NCBI GenBank assembly: GCA_038064775.1
Contig: JBBTSG010000014.1
Coordinates: 5,059 to 69,058 of the forward strand
Direction of reading: 5' to 3'
Source: JBBTSG01 sp038064775
Lineage (GTDB): Bacteria; Patescibacteriota; Minisyncoccia; UBA6257; GWB1-50-10
DNA: 64,000 bases
Below are positions 8,492-17,575 of the stretch, one piece after another. The notes under the pieces were generated by a model that saw only the letters and a list, made by a program, of their open reading frames with translations, made no database searches and was not told the origin of the DNA. The translations under genes were made by a program, and so were the position numbers. Each line of letters opens with the position of its first letter. The stretch's first letter is position 1.

Positions 8492-9447
8492 TGAATTTAA
8501 GATGGCAAGCGTTAGCTTTAATCGCTCTAATTTTAATCTCCGTCACTTTAACTAAGACAGGAGAAAAAATCTCGCCGACCACGCAAAAAGTTGAAGCAAA
8601 TATTTCTTCGGCAGAGTCCGGCAGTATTCGGACCGGCGCGAATATTTCTTTTGAAAAAAACCAGTCAGTTGAATCTAACGCGCCATTACTGCCGAAAAGA
8701 AAATGGGAAATTTTGGATCCAACCATAAAAAGCGAAGCTATAATTTTTAGTTCGCTTGAAAACGGTTTTTCTTTTTTTTCCACTAATCCCGAAAAGCAAT
8801 GGCGAACAGCTTCTCTTGCCAAGCTTTTAACCGCTGTTATCGTTACTGAAGAAATAGGGTTAAATAAAAAAATTCCGGTGAGCCGCACAGCGATTACAAC
8901 CGATGGCGAAGCCGGTGGCTTAAAAAGCGGCGAAGTTTATACCGCCCGCGATATGCTAAAAATAATGCTTCTCACTTCTTCAAATGACGCCGCCGCCGCT
9001 TTTGAAGAATATATCGGAGGGCGAAGTTATTTCGTGAAACTAATGAACGATAAAGCGGCGACAATCGGTCTTACTAAAAGTATTTTTTATGATGCGGCGG
9101 GTTATGACGATAATAATGTTTCAACCGCCGCCGATTTACTGAAACTCACAAAATATATTTTGGAAAATGATCCGGATATTTTTAACTGGACTCGACTTCA
9201 AAGTTTTATAGTTCAACCGACTAACGATGCCGAAAACCGGACCATTTTAAACATAGATCCATTAGCTTCAAATTCTGGCTTTTTGGGCGGCAAGACGGGT
9301 ACTTCGCCTTTAGCTAAGGAAAACTTAATCGCGCTTTTTGCCGGCGAAAAATCAAGAGAAATCATTATCATTCTAGGCAGCGCGGACCGCGTGAAAGACG
9401 CGGAAACGCTTTTAAAATGGGGCGAAATCGCATATGAAAAACAATGA
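8488..9447 (+). CDS. D-alanyl-D-alanine carboxypeptidase (peptidase S11)
   Basis: Penicillin-binding-protein family enzyme that trims stem peptides of peptidoglycan. The three active-site motifs are present: SLAK (in TASLAKLLTAVI), SSN (in LLTSSNDAAAAF) and KTG (in GGKTGTSPLAKENL). Residues ~8-24 form a single membrane anchor or signal, so the domain lies outside the cell membrane. The C-terminal beta domain of E. coli PBP5 is missing; 319 residues fit a compact DacA/DacD-like enzyme. It overlaps scpB and mraY by four bases on each side, placing it in an operon for division and wall growth. Confidence 0.92.
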   Translation: MMNLRWQALALIALILISVTLTKTGEKISPTTQKVEANISSAESGSIRTGANISFEKNQSVESNAPLLPKRKWEILDPTIKSEAIIFSSLENGFSFFSTNPEKQWRTASLAKLLTAVIVTEEIGLNKKIPVSRTAITTDGEAGGLKSGEVYTARDMLKIMLLTSSNDAAAAFEEYIGGRSYFVKLMNDKAATIGLTKSIFYDAAGYDDNNVSTAADLLKLTKYILENDPDIFNWTRLQSFIVQPTNDAENRTILNIDPLASNSGFLGGKTGTSPLAKENLIALFAGEKSREIIIILGSADRVKDAETLLKWGEIAYEKQ

Positions 9448-10490
9448 TTGTCTTTGAGGCCGTTCGAGTACTTATAATTTTTGCTTTGGCTTTCATTGTC
9501 GCTCTTTTTATCACGCCTTTTATTTCTCATCTTCTTGATCGTTACGGTTTTAGAAAAAAGAATATTCGCAGCGAAGTAAGCGCGCCGGTTTTCCATAAAT
9601 TTCATAAAGACAAAGGCAATACGCCAACAATGGGCGGTATTATAATTTGGGGAACTGTTTTGGGTTTGGCTATTATTTTTTTCATTTTTCAAAAACTATT
9701 CGGTGGCTTCGCGAACTATCTTAATTTTGTGAGCCGCCCCGAAACCTACCTACCACTTGTCGCTTTAGCGCTTGCCGCGATCGTCGGTTTTGTTGACGAT
9801 CTTTTTGGAATTTTGGGCAAAGGACCCCACAGTGGGGGATTGAACATCATCCAAAAAATTTTTCTCTATACCGCTGTCGCAATCCTCGGCGCTTGGTGGT
9901 TTTATTTTAAACTCGGTTTTAATATTCTCTACGTTCCTTTTATCGGCAATGTTTTTGTCGGTTTTTGGTACATTCCTATTTTTATTTTTGTTCTCACTGC
10001 CACTGCTTTTTCCGCAAACGAAACCGACGGCCTCGACGGCCTTGCTGGTGGCGTTCTATTTTTTGCTTTCGGCGCGCTCGCCGTTGTTTCTTTCGCTTTA
10101 AATCATTACGATCTTGCGGCAATGAACGCGGCAATTTTAGGTTCACTTCTGGCCTTTCTTTGGTTTAATATCTACCCCGCCAAATTTTTTATGGGTGATA
10201 CCGGTTCAATGTCTTTGGGAATTACCTTGGGTGTGATGGCAATGCTCACTAATACCGCTCTTTTCTTGCCGTTTTTCGGCTTGATTCTAGTTGGCGAATC
10301 AGTAACCGTCATTATCCAAGTTTTGAGCAAAAAAATAAGAGGGAAAAAAATATTTCTCTCAACGCCAATTCACCATCATTTCGAAGCGTTGGGCTGGCCG
10401 GAAAGCCAAGTGACAATGCGCTTTTGGATTATCTCGGCAGTTGCGGCAACTTTAGGCCTGGTGCTTTTCTTTTTAGCGCGTTTCGCCTGA
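9444..10490 (+). CDS. mraY: Phospho-N-acetylmuramoyl-pentapeptide transferase
   Basis: MraY transfers phospho-MurNAc-pentapeptide to undecaprenyl phosphate, giving lipid I. Signatures: KGNTPTMGG near the N-terminus, the Asp pair in GFVDDLFGI, NETDGLDGLAGG, FMGDTGSMSLG and the loop STPIHHHFEALGWPE. About ten hydrophobic helices are spaced as in the family; the length (348) is normal. It starts inside the stop codon of the carboxypeptidase gene. Confidence 0.97.
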   Translation: MIVFEAVRVLIIFALAFIVALFITPFISHLLDRYGFRKKNIRSEVSAPVFHKFHKDKGNTPTMGGIIIWGTVLGLAIIFFIFQKLFGGFANYLNFVSRPETYLPLVALALAAIVGFVDDLFGILGKGPHSGGLNIIQKIFLYTAVAILGAWWFYFKLGFNILYVPFIGNVFVGFWYIPIFIFVLTATAFSANETDGLDGLAGGVLFFAFGALAVVSFALNHYDLAAMNAAILGSLLAFLWFNIYPAKFFMGDTGSMSLGITLGVMAMLTNTALFLPFFGLILVGESVTVIIQVLSKKIRGKKIFLSTPIHHHFEALGWPESQVTMRFWIISAVAATLGLVLFFLARFA

Positions 10491-10548
10491 AAACATCTTC
10501 TTTAAATCCTCTCTAGTTAGATAATTTTGTGTTAAAATTTAAGCGTAG

Positions 10549-12006
10549 ATGACCACGCTTATTAAAAACGGTCTCGTTTATGACGGTAGCGGTAACGAAC
10601 CGGTAAAAACCGATATTTTCATTCGCGGTGAACGCGTCACGAAGTTAGGTAGTGAACTAAAAATGAAAACAGCGCGCGTGATCGACGCAAACGGAGCCAT
10701 TGTAATGCCGGGGTTTATTGATATAAACACTAATTCCGACCATTATCTTTCACTTTTCAATTCGCCGGAACAAAAAGATTTTATCCGCGAAGGCGTGACC
10801 ACAATTATCGGTGGTAATTGTGGCGTCTCACTTGCCCCCATTCTTCGCGGCCACAAAAAAATAAATGTTCACTGGCAATCAGTCGCTAATTTTTTAGATG
10901 TTTTAGAAAAAAAGGGAGTCGGCGTTAATTTCGGCACTTTAATCGGTTATACAACAATCCGAAAATTTGTAGCGCCAGGAAATTTTGGTGATTTTACTAA
11001 TAAAGAAATAGAACTTTCTAAAAAGGTGTTGGCGCAAGCTTTTAAAGACGGGGCTTTTGGTTTTTCAACTGATCTTACAAATTCTCAAACCGGCAAAATC
11101 GCTCTTCATGAAATTAAAGAATTAACGTCGGTTACTGCCGCTCATCACAAAATTTACGCTGTTCACCTTAAAAATTATGAAGCGGAGTTGGGCGACGCGG
11201 TAAATGAAATAATTCAAATCAGCCGAGAAACTCACGTAAATACCGAAGTCAGCCATTTTACTCCCACTAAAAATTTCGCCGCTCTTTACACCGAAGCGGC
11301 CTCAATTATCGAAAAAAATTCCGCCGAAAGCTGGATTAGTTTTGATTTTCCTGTTGCTGATTCAACCGTAAATGATCTAATAACTTTTTTACCTGAATGG
11401 TTAAAAAACGAAAATTTTTCTGCTACTCTCGAAAAAGTTTTAAGTAAAACATTCGAAAAGCGCATTTTAGAACACTTAGAAAGTTTTTCAAATGAAGAAA
11501 TCACAATTGGCCATGTTGCCGAACCGTCTTTAAAATTTCTTGAGGGTAAAAATTTACGTGTCTACGCCGAAAGTCGTGGAGAAAATTTTGGGAACGCGTT
11601 TCTTGAACTTGCGCGACTAACTAAACTTAAGGCCGTGCTTTTCAGAAAAAATGTTGATCTGCCAACACTTGAAAAATTATATGCGTTGCCAAATTCGATT
11701 ATCGCTTCAAATGGCGCGAGTTTTAAGAGTAAGGAATTTAATTTTGAAAGAAATTATCCGACTTTCCTAACTTTTTTAAAAACTGCTTCAGAAAAAAATA
11801 TTTTGCCATTTGAGAAAGCTGTTATGAAAATTACTGCTTTGCCGGCAAAAAAATACGGTATTTTAAAACGCGGCCTTATTAAAGAAAATTATTTTGCCGA
11901 CATCGTGGTAATGAAGGATTTCAAACCAATCGAGGTTTTGATAAACGGCCGACAGGTTTTAGGGACGCTCGAAAAAGCCGGAAAAATTTTACGAAGCAAA
12001 AAATAA
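10549..12006 (+). CDS. N-acyl-D-amino-acid deacylase-like amidohydrolase, metal site altered
   Basis: The fold is that of the D-aminoacylase branch of amidohydrolases: MPGFIDINTNSD, VTTIIGGNCGVSLAP, YAVHLKNYEAELGDAV, NTEVSHF and the C-terminal ADIVVMKDF-PIEVLINGR barrel-closing strand. In active members the first motif is HxH (GFID-HTH-D) and a later SD supplies a metal-binding Asp. Here HxH reads N-T-N and the late motif reads S-N-G. The Cys of GNCG and two His residues remain. The protein may therefore have lost or changed its metal chemistry. It lies between mraY and ftsW, so a link to D-amino acids of peptidoglycan is plausible but inferred. Confidence 0.8.
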   Translation: MTTLIKNGLVYDGSGNEPVKTDIFIRGERVTKLGSELKMKTARVIDANGAIVMPGFIDINTNSDHYLSLFNSPEQKDFIREGVTTIIGGNCGVSLAPILRGHKKINVHWQSVANFLDVLEKKGVGVNFGTLIGYTTIRKFVAPGNFGDFTNKEIELSKKVLAQAFKDGAFGFSTDLTNSQTGKIALHEIKELTSVTAAHHKIYAVHLKNYEAELGDAVNEIIQISRETHVNTEVSHFTPTKNFAALYTEAASIIEKNSAESWISFDFPVADSTVNDLITFLPEWLKNENFSATLEKVLSKTFEKRILEHLESFSNEEITIGHVAEPSLKFLEGKNLRVYAESRGENFGNAFLELARLTKLKAVLFRKNVDLPTLEKLYALPNSIIASNGASFKSKEFNFERNYPTFLTFLKTASEKNILPFEKAVMKITALPAKKYGILKRGLIKENYFADIVVMKDFKPIEVLINGRQVLGTLEKAGKILRSKK

Positions 12007-12011
12007 AAATT

Positions 12012-13118
12012 ATGGGAAATCGCCTTAGTCGAACAAATCCGGATTATTTCTTCATTGCTCTTACGGGAATTTTGGTTATTTTTGGCTTAGTGATGCTCTC
12101 AAGCGCTTCTTCGGACTTGGCGAAAAATAAGTTCGGCGACAGTTATTATTACCTAAAACACCAAATTCTTTACGGTTTTTCTTTCGGTCTTGCTGGTTTT
12201 ATTTTTAGTATTTTTGTTCACTACCGCTGGCTTCAAAAATTAGCGCCTTATTTCCTTGTTTTTAATATTTTGCTTTTGCTTTTGGTTTTTATTCCATCGT
12301 TAGGTATAAAAGTTCTTGGCGGCGAGCGCTGGCTAAACATTGGCTTTTTTTCTTTCCAGCCAAGCGAACTTTTAAAGTTAAGTTTTTTTATTTATCTTGC
12401 CGCTTGGGTCAGTAAAACAGAGACGAGAAGTAAAAGTTTTCTTGAAGGTTTCTTGCCTTTTTTTGTTTTAATAGCCGTTGTAATGGTTATTTTACTTATG
12501 GAACCGGCGACGACAACAGCGATTCTAATTTTTGGCGCTTCCTTAATTATGTATTTTTCGGCTGGCGCGCGGATAAAATTTCTTGCTTTGTCTTTGCTTT
12601 TGGTCGTGCTTTCAATTTCCACGCTTATTTACTACACGCCTTATCGGTTAGAGCGCGTTTTGTCTTTCCTTCATCCGGAAACCGATCAGCTTGGTAGTTC
12701 TTATCATATTAACCAAGCATTTATTGCGATTGGCTCCGGCGGCTTAACCGGCGTTGGTTTCGGCAAATCAACCACAAAATTAAAATATTTACCTGAACCG
12801 ATTGGCGATTCTATTTTTGCCGTAATTGCTGAAGAACTTGGTTTTATCGGCGCAATTAGTTTAGTGATAGTTTTTTTTCTTTATGTTTTTCGCGGTCTTA
12901 TGATCGCTCGCGCTTCGCCAGATAATTTTTCTAAAAATCTTGTAACTGGTTTTGCCTGCATTGTCGGTCTTCAAGCTTTTATAAATATTGCGGCAATTTC
13001 CGGCATCATTCCGTTAAGCGGCGTGCCGCTGCCGTTTATAAGTTACGGTGGCACAGCGCTCGCTGTTTTTATGACAATGAGTGGTATAATTTTAAATATC
13101 TCGCGTTATCGCCGTTAA
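12012..13118 (+). CDS. ftsW: SEDS peptidoglycan glycosyltransferase FtsW
   Basis: Polytopic SEDS protein that polymerises lipid II at the septum. Seen: GLVMLSSASSDLA in TM1-2, the loop with GGERWLNIGFFSFQPSELLKLS, KLKYLPEPIGDSIFAVIAEELGFIG and the C-terminal GIIPLSGVPLPFISYGGTA. The length (368) is normal for FtsW/RodA; the placement next to murG and mraY favours FtsW. The stop codon abuts the murG start with no gap. Confidence 0.93.
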   Translation: MGNRLSRTNPDYFFIALTGILVIFGLVMLSSASSDLAKNKFGDSYYYLKHQILYGFSFGLAGFIFSIFVHYRWLQKLAPYFLVFNILLLLLVFIPSLGIKVLGGERWLNIGFFSFQPSELLKLSFFIYLAAWVSKTETRSKSFLEGFLPFFVLIAVVMVILLMEPATTTAILIFGASLIMYFSAGARIKFLALSLLLVVLSISTLIYYTPYRLERVLSFLHPETDQLGSSYHINQAFIAIGSGGLTGVGFGKSTTKLKYLPEPIGDSIFAVIAEELGFIGAISLVIVFFLYVFRGLMIARASPDNFSKNLVTGFACIVGLQAFINIAAISGIIPLSGVPLPFISYGGTALAVFMTMSGIILNISRYRR

Positions 13119-14219
13119 ATGAAAAGAATTTTACTTACCGGTGGCGGCAGTGGGGGACATATTTATCCGCTTATTGCTGTTGCTGAAAAATTAAAAGAAA
13201 TCGCTGGCAATCAGATTGAAATCAATTATCTCGGACCGATTGGCCAATTTGACGAAGATTTTTCGCAACTCGGAATAAAAATTTATAAATTAGCTTCGAG
13301 TAAAATCCGCCGTTACGCTATTTTTTTAAGTTTTCTCGACGCGCCAAAATTCTTTTGGAGCTTTTTTCAAGCACTTTTTCGCCTTTATGTTTTAATGCCT
13401 GATGTTATTTTTTCCAAAGGTGGTGTTGGCGCTTTTCCGGTTGTTCTTGCCGCAAAATTTTACTTTATTCCGGTTATTATTCACGAATCAGACGCCGTAC
13501 CGGGCTTAACAAACCGCTTTTGCGCGCCTTTTTCAAAAAGAATCGCTATTGCTTTCCGCACAGCCGCAAGCTATTTTCCGGCGGCAAAAACGGCGTTAGT
13601 CGGCATTCCAATTCGTTCTTCTCTTTTAGGATTACGAAAAAGTTCGCCTGAAGCAAAGAAAAATCTTGGATTCCTTACTACCACGCCATTACTGCTTATT
13701 TTGGGCGGTTCGCAGGGTTCAATGCGAATTAATAATTTTATTTTTGAAAATCTCCCACAAATACTAGAAAGTTTTCAAATTATTCACCAAGTGGGTGTTG
13801 CAAATTTAGCCGAAGCAAAAACCGCGGCTGCGGGAGCGAGAAACGGTTACAAATTAATCGGCTATCTTAATCCCGAAACAATGAAAGAAGCGTTAACCGC
13901 CGCGGATATTGTAGTTTCTCGCGCAGGTGCTTCCGCAATTTATGAAATTGCCGCCTTTGAGAAACCGGCAGTTTTAATTCCGCTTGATGAGTCGGCAAAT
14001 AATCACCAGCGGTTGAATGCTTATGAATACGGCAAATCCGGCGCGGCGATTACGATTGAAGAAGCGAATCTAAAAATTAATGTAATGCTCGTGGAGCTAA
14101 AAAAACTTTTCAGCGAACTTGGAAGTAGGGAAGCGATGAGCGTGGCGGCGAGGAATTTTTTCCGGCCAAACGCGGCGGATGAAATCGCGAAGGAAATTTT
14201 GAAATTAGTTCGAGTGTAA
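13119..14219 (+). CDS. murG: UDP-GlcNAc:undecaprenyl-PP-MurNAc-pentapeptide GlcNAc transferase
   Basis: GT-B glycosyltransferase that converts lipid I to lipid II on the inner face of the membrane. Diagnostic: GGGSGGHIYPLIAVAEKL at the N-terminus, SKGGVGAFPVVLAA, HESDAVPGLTNR, LILGGSQGSMRIN and the acceptor motif VSRAGASAIYEIAAFEKP-LIPL. It starts immediately after the ftsW stop and ends the cell-wall operon. Confidence 0.96.
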   Translation: MKRILLTGGGSGGHIYPLIAVAEKLKEIAGNQIEINYLGPIGQFDEDFSQLGIKIYKLASSKIRRYAIFLSFLDAPKFFWSFFQALFRLYVLMPDVIFSKGGVGAFPVVLAAKFYFIPVIIHESDAVPGLTNRFCAPFSKRIAIAFRTAASYFPAAKTALVGIPIRSSLLGLRKSSPEAKKNLGFLTTTPLLLILGGSQGSMRINNFIFENLPQILESFQIIHQVGVANLAEAKTAAAGARNGYKLIGYLNPETMKEALTAADIVVSRAGASAIYEIAAFEKPAVLIPLDESANNHQRLNAYEYGKSGAAITIEEANLKINVMLVELKKLFSELGSREAMSVAARNFFRPNAADEIAKEILKLVRV

Positions 14220-14225
14220 AATAAA

Positions 14226-14249
14226 AACCGCCACATTTCTGTGGCGGGA
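14226..14249 (-). terminator. Terminator of the minus-strand gene at 14270
   Basis: On the minus strand CCGCCACAG AAA TGTGGCGG is followed by TTTTTATTTT. On the plus strand the stem follows murG but has no T-run, so it serves mainly the minus gene. Confidence 0.7.
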
Positions 14250-14269
14250 GCATATTTGCTCAAATTACT

Positions 14270-14626
14270 TTACTGAACTTCTATGACTTTTTGTCCTCCT
14301 ACACTTTTCACTTTGAAGTGATCGCCTTCCTTGAGATTTTGATTCATAAGCTTTGGTATTGCGAAAAGCTTTACATTTCCTTCCTCGTCAACGGTAATTA
14401 CATTGAAGAAATCCTTACTCCCTTTTTCAAGAGCGGTTATCTGATATGTACGTTCAGAAGATAAACTAGAGACAGTATTAGGAACGCCAACTATACTTGT
14501 AACATTGGCCGCAAAAAATACGATAGCAACTGCAGTAAAAGTAAAGCAAAAAATTAATGCCAACTCTCCATCACCTGGACCTTTTTCTGCGCCAACAAGC
14601 CCTGCTAAAATTACCCCCCAACACAC
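14270..14626 (-). CDS. Orphan single-TM protein; N-terminus probably displaced by a frameshift
   Basis: The frame encodes a hydrophobic N-terminal region (IFCFTFTAVAIVFFAAN) and a beta-rich C-terminal part with EGDHFKVKSVGGQKVIEVQ. The ATG that opens this frame (14626) has no good SD. A better start lies at 14657: AAAGGGATTTACAATG, reading MEPLFLLGCLCVGG and then a stop. The two frames would join (…CVGGVILAGLVGAEKG…) if the G6 run at 14614-14619 held seven Gs. The gene has a consensus promoter at 14715-14743 and a terminator, so it appears to be a real expressed gene. The function is unknown. Confidence 0.6.
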   Translation of the reverse strand: MCWGVILAGLVGAEKGPGDGELALIFCFTFTAVAIVFFAANVTSIVGVPNTVSSLSSERTYQITALEKGSKDFFNVITVDEEGNVKLFAIPKLMNQNLKEGDHFKVKSVGGQKVIEVQ

Positions 14627-14714
14627 ATAAACACCCTAATAAAAATAACGGTTCCATTGTAAATCCCTTTCTAGAAAGTTTGAGAAATATTTAGCTATTA
14701 AAGAACTTGCTCTA

Positions 14715-14743
14715 ATTGTACTCTCTATATATTATTTTGTCAA
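14715..14743 (-). promoter_or_regulatory. Sigma-70 type promoter
   Basis: Minus strand TTGACA (14738-14743), 17 bp, TACAAT (14715-14720), upstream of the SD at about 14665. Confidence 0.75.
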
Positions 14744-14859
14744 TAGCACGCCAAAACCTCGAAAAATTAAGGAAAAAGGCGTAAAATTAACCTATAACTA
14801 ATAACGAGTAACTTATAACAAAATAACGTAAAAGTTATCAGTTGTTAGTAATTTGTTAT

Positions 14860-16275
14860 ATGTCTACAAACGTTCGCGTCAGATTTGCCCCTTCGCCAAC
14901 CGGCCCTTTTAGCATTGGCAATGCCCGGACGGCGCTTTTTAATTGGCTTTTTGCTAAACACGAAAAAGGGGAGTTTTTCCTCCGGATTGAGGACACTGAT
15001 AAAGAAAGATCGAAGAAAAAATATGAAAAAGAAATTATTGACGGGCTAACTTGGCTTGGGCTTGCTTGGGACGGCGAAATTTCCCGGCAGAGCGAGCGCG
15101 AACCAATTTATAAAAATTATCTCGAAAAACTGCTTAACGACAGGCACGCTTACTGGTGTTTCTGTTCGGCTTCCGAACTTGAAATCGAACGCCAAGCACA
15201 ATTAAGTCAGGGTTTGCCGCCGCGCTACAGCGGCCGTTGCAGAAACCTACCGCACGAAGAAACTGTAAAAAGGTTAAAGAAAGAATCGGCCATTATTCGT
15301 TTTAAAACGCCGGAAAAGATTGTTGCTTTTAACGATTTAGTTCGTGGACACGTAGAAGTGAATAGCGCGCTTTTGGGCGACATGGTAATCGCCAAAAGCT
15401 TAACCGAACCGCTTTATAATTTTGCCGTTGTGATTGACGACTACGAAATGAAAATAAGCCACGTAATCCGCGGCGAAGATCATTTGCCGAACACGCCAAA
15501 ACAAATTCTTATCCAAGAAGTTTTAAGTTTGCCTACACCTATTTACGCTCATCTGCCTTTAATTTTAGGACCGGACCGCAAAAAACTTTCCAAGCGTTAT
15601 CTTGACTATTCGCTTACGGACTATGAAAAAGACGGCTACTTGGCGCAAGCGATGCTGAACTTTTTGGTTTTAATGGGTTGGCATCCGGAAAAAGATCGGG
15701 AAATTTTAACTGTTTCGGAAATGATTAATGAATTTAGTTTGAAACGGGTACAAAAATCCGGCGCCATTTTTAATCCGCAAAAACTTGATTGGCTAAATGG
15801 CACCGCTCTGCGGGCGATAACTGGCGGGGAATTAGTTACTGCCTTAAAACCGTTTTTGCCGAAAGATTGGCTTAAAGATAATAATTTTTTAGAGAAAGTG
15901 GTAAATCTAACAAAAGACCGCGTTAAAAAACTTGGTGATTTTAAAACGCTAGCGGAATTTTTCTTTGAACTGCCAAAATATCCAAAAGAACTTTTAATCT
16001 GGAAAGAAACTGCGCCCGAAATCACTGCTGAAAATTTGAAATTCGTTTTGCGAATTATTGAAAATCTTTCGACTGATAAATTTATTAAAATTGATATCGA
16101 AAAAGATCTTTTACCGCTTGCCGAAACGCGTGGCCGTGGCGAGGTTTTATGGCCACTTCGCGTCGCTCTTTCCGGAAAAGACGCTTCGCCTGGACCCGTA
16201 GAACTTTTGGAAATTTTTGGGCAAAAGGAATCCGCAAGCCGCATTAAAAAAGCTATAAAAAAACTTGAGGGTTAA
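14860..16275 (+). CDS. gltX: Glutamyl-tRNA synthetase
   Basis: Class I aminoacyl-tRNA synthetase. The HIGH-equivalent is in FAPSPTGPFSIGNARTALF and the KMSKS-equivalent is KKLSKR; RIEDTDKERS, VIDDYEMKISHVIRGEDH and LNFLVLMGW are typical. The start ATG at 14860 was chosen because the protein then begins MSTNVRVRFAPSPTG as usual; an in-frame TTG at 14842 adds six residues from repeat-like DNA. The 471-residue product is of normal length. It may be a non-discriminating GluRS, which cannot be told from sequence alone. The upstream DNA (14795-14858) consists of TAACTAATAAC/GTTATTAGT-type inverted motifs. Confidence 0.96.
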   Translation: MSTNVRVRFAPSPTGPFSIGNARTALFNWLFAKHEKGEFFLRIEDTDKERSKKKYEKEIIDGLTWLGLAWDGEISRQSEREPIYKNYLEKLLNDRHAYWCFCSASELEIERQAQLSQGLPPRYSGRCRNLPHEETVKRLKKESAIIRFKTPEKIVAFNDLVRGHVEVNSALLGDMVIAKSLTEPLYNFAVVIDDYEMKISHVIRGEDHLPNTPKQILIQEVLSLPTPIYAHLPLILGPDRKKLSKRYLDYSLTDYEKDGYLAQAMLNFLVLMGWHPEKDREILTVSEMINEFSLKRVQKSGAIFNPQKLDWLNGTALRAITGGELVTALKPFLPKDWLKDNNFLEKVVNLTKDRVKKLGDFKTLAEFFFELPKYPKELLIWKETAPEITAENLKFVLRIIENLSTDKFIKIDIEKDLLPLAETRGRGEVLWPLRVALSGKDASPGPVELLEIFGQKESASRIKKAIKKLEG

Positions 16276-16279
16276 TATT

Positions 16280-17554
16280 ATGCTGAAAAAATCTGCTGTT
16301 TTTAATATTAGTTTGTTTTTGGTCTTTGCTTTAATTTTCCAAAGTAACGTTAGTTTTGCCGAAACTCCCGGGGCTAGTTTACAGCAAGCGATTCAAGAAA
16401 AAGCCAAAACGCTGCAACAAATTCAGGTACAAAAAGACATTGTTCAAAAAAACCTTGATGAAATTGGCAAAACTAAGGACAGCTTAAAAAAAGAAATTAA
16501 AACTTATGACACGAACATAAACGGGCTTAATCTTTCGCTTGAATCAACTCGGCTCACGATTGATAAGCTCGGCTTGGAAGTTGAATCACTGGGTGGCGAC
16601 ATTAATAAAATAAAATTAACTATTCAGGATCGTGAAACCACTGTGCTTAAACTTTTTACCGAACTTCAGCAAAAAGACCGCCAAAATTTTTTCTACGTTC
16701 TTTTAAAAAACCAAACCTTAAGCCAAAGTATCGACGAGGCACGTTCGATTGAACTTTTAAACAATGGTTTGTCTTCAAGTATTTCAGAACTTAAAAAACT
16801 AGAGATAAGCCTTTCCGATAAATTAGATGAGAGTCAGAGTAAAAAATACGCTAAGGAAATTCAAAAAATAGATTTAGCGAATCGCCAGCAAATTGTACAG
16901 GAACAAAAAACAGAAAAACAAAAATTACTTGATCAAACAAAAGACCAGGAAAAAAACTATCAGGACTTACTTTCAAAAATTGAGGAACTCCAAGGCCAAA
17001 TTTCTATTGAAATAGAACGAATTGAATCCGAACTGCGGAAAAACATCAATCCTAATTTACTGCCGTTACCAAGACCCTTCGTTCTTTTAAAACCAGTTGT
17101 CGCGCCAATTACTCAAGGTTACGGCCGCACTAAATTTGCCGCGACTCATTATCGCAGTAAGTACCACAATGCCATTGATTTTGGTGCGCCGATTGGCACG
17201 GAAGTAATGGCGGCGGAAAAGGGGACTGTGATTAATGTTGGCAACCAAGATTTATATTGTAACAAAGCCGCTTACGGAAAATTTATTGTAATCAAGCATG
17301 AAAATGGCTTAACCACTCTTTACGGCCATCTTTCAAAATATATTGTTTCGGTTGGCCAAAAAGTTAACCGTGGCGAATTAATCGGCTATGTTGGCAAAAC
17401 CGGTTTTGCGACCGGCCCGCATTTGCATTTCACGGTTTTCGCCTCGCAAACTTTGACACCGGCACGGCCAGGTTTAGCGGAAGGAGCGCAATATTCGCCA
17501 AGCTGCAAAACAATGCCAGTTGGCGGCGACCTTGATCCGAATAAGTATTTGTAA
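16280..17554 (+). CDS. Exported coiled-coil M23 family protein (EnvC/NlpD-like murein hydrolase activator)
   Basis: After a signal peptide (residues ~1-26, ending VSFAE) comes a long heptad-rich coiled coil (~30-250) and then an M23 domain with HYRSKYHNAIDFG, EKGTVINVG, LTTLYGHLS and GPHLHFTVF. The zinc-binding His and Asp and the HxH motif are present, so it may be an active endopeptidase. The coiled coil plus M23 layout is that of EnvC, which FtsEX controls in other bacteria; ftsEX is at 54-55.6 kb. The start at 16280 has GAGGG nine bases upstream, overlapping the end of gltX. Confidence 0.88.
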   Translation: MLKKSAVFNISLFLVFALIFQSNVSFAETPGASLQQAIQEKAKTLQQIQVQKDIVQKNLDEIGKTKDSLKKEIKTYDTNINGLNLSLESTRLTIDKLGLEVESLGGDINKIKLTIQDRETTVLKLFTELQQKDRQNFFYVLLKNQTLSQSIDEARSIELLNNGLSSSISELKKLEISLSDKLDESQSKKYAKEIQKIDLANRQQIVQEQKTEKQKLLDQTKDQEKNYQDLLSKIEELQGQISIEIERIESELRKNINPNLLPLPRPFVLLKPVVAPITQGYGRTKFAATHYRSKYHNAIDFGAPIGTEVMAAEKGTVINVGNQDLYCNKAAYGKFIVIKHENGLTTLYGHLSKYIVSVGQKVNRGELIGYVGKTGFATGPHLHFTVFASQTLTPARPGLAEGAQYSPSCKTMPVGGDLDPNKYL

Positions 17555-17575
17555 AAAAACTGTATAATAAAGTTA

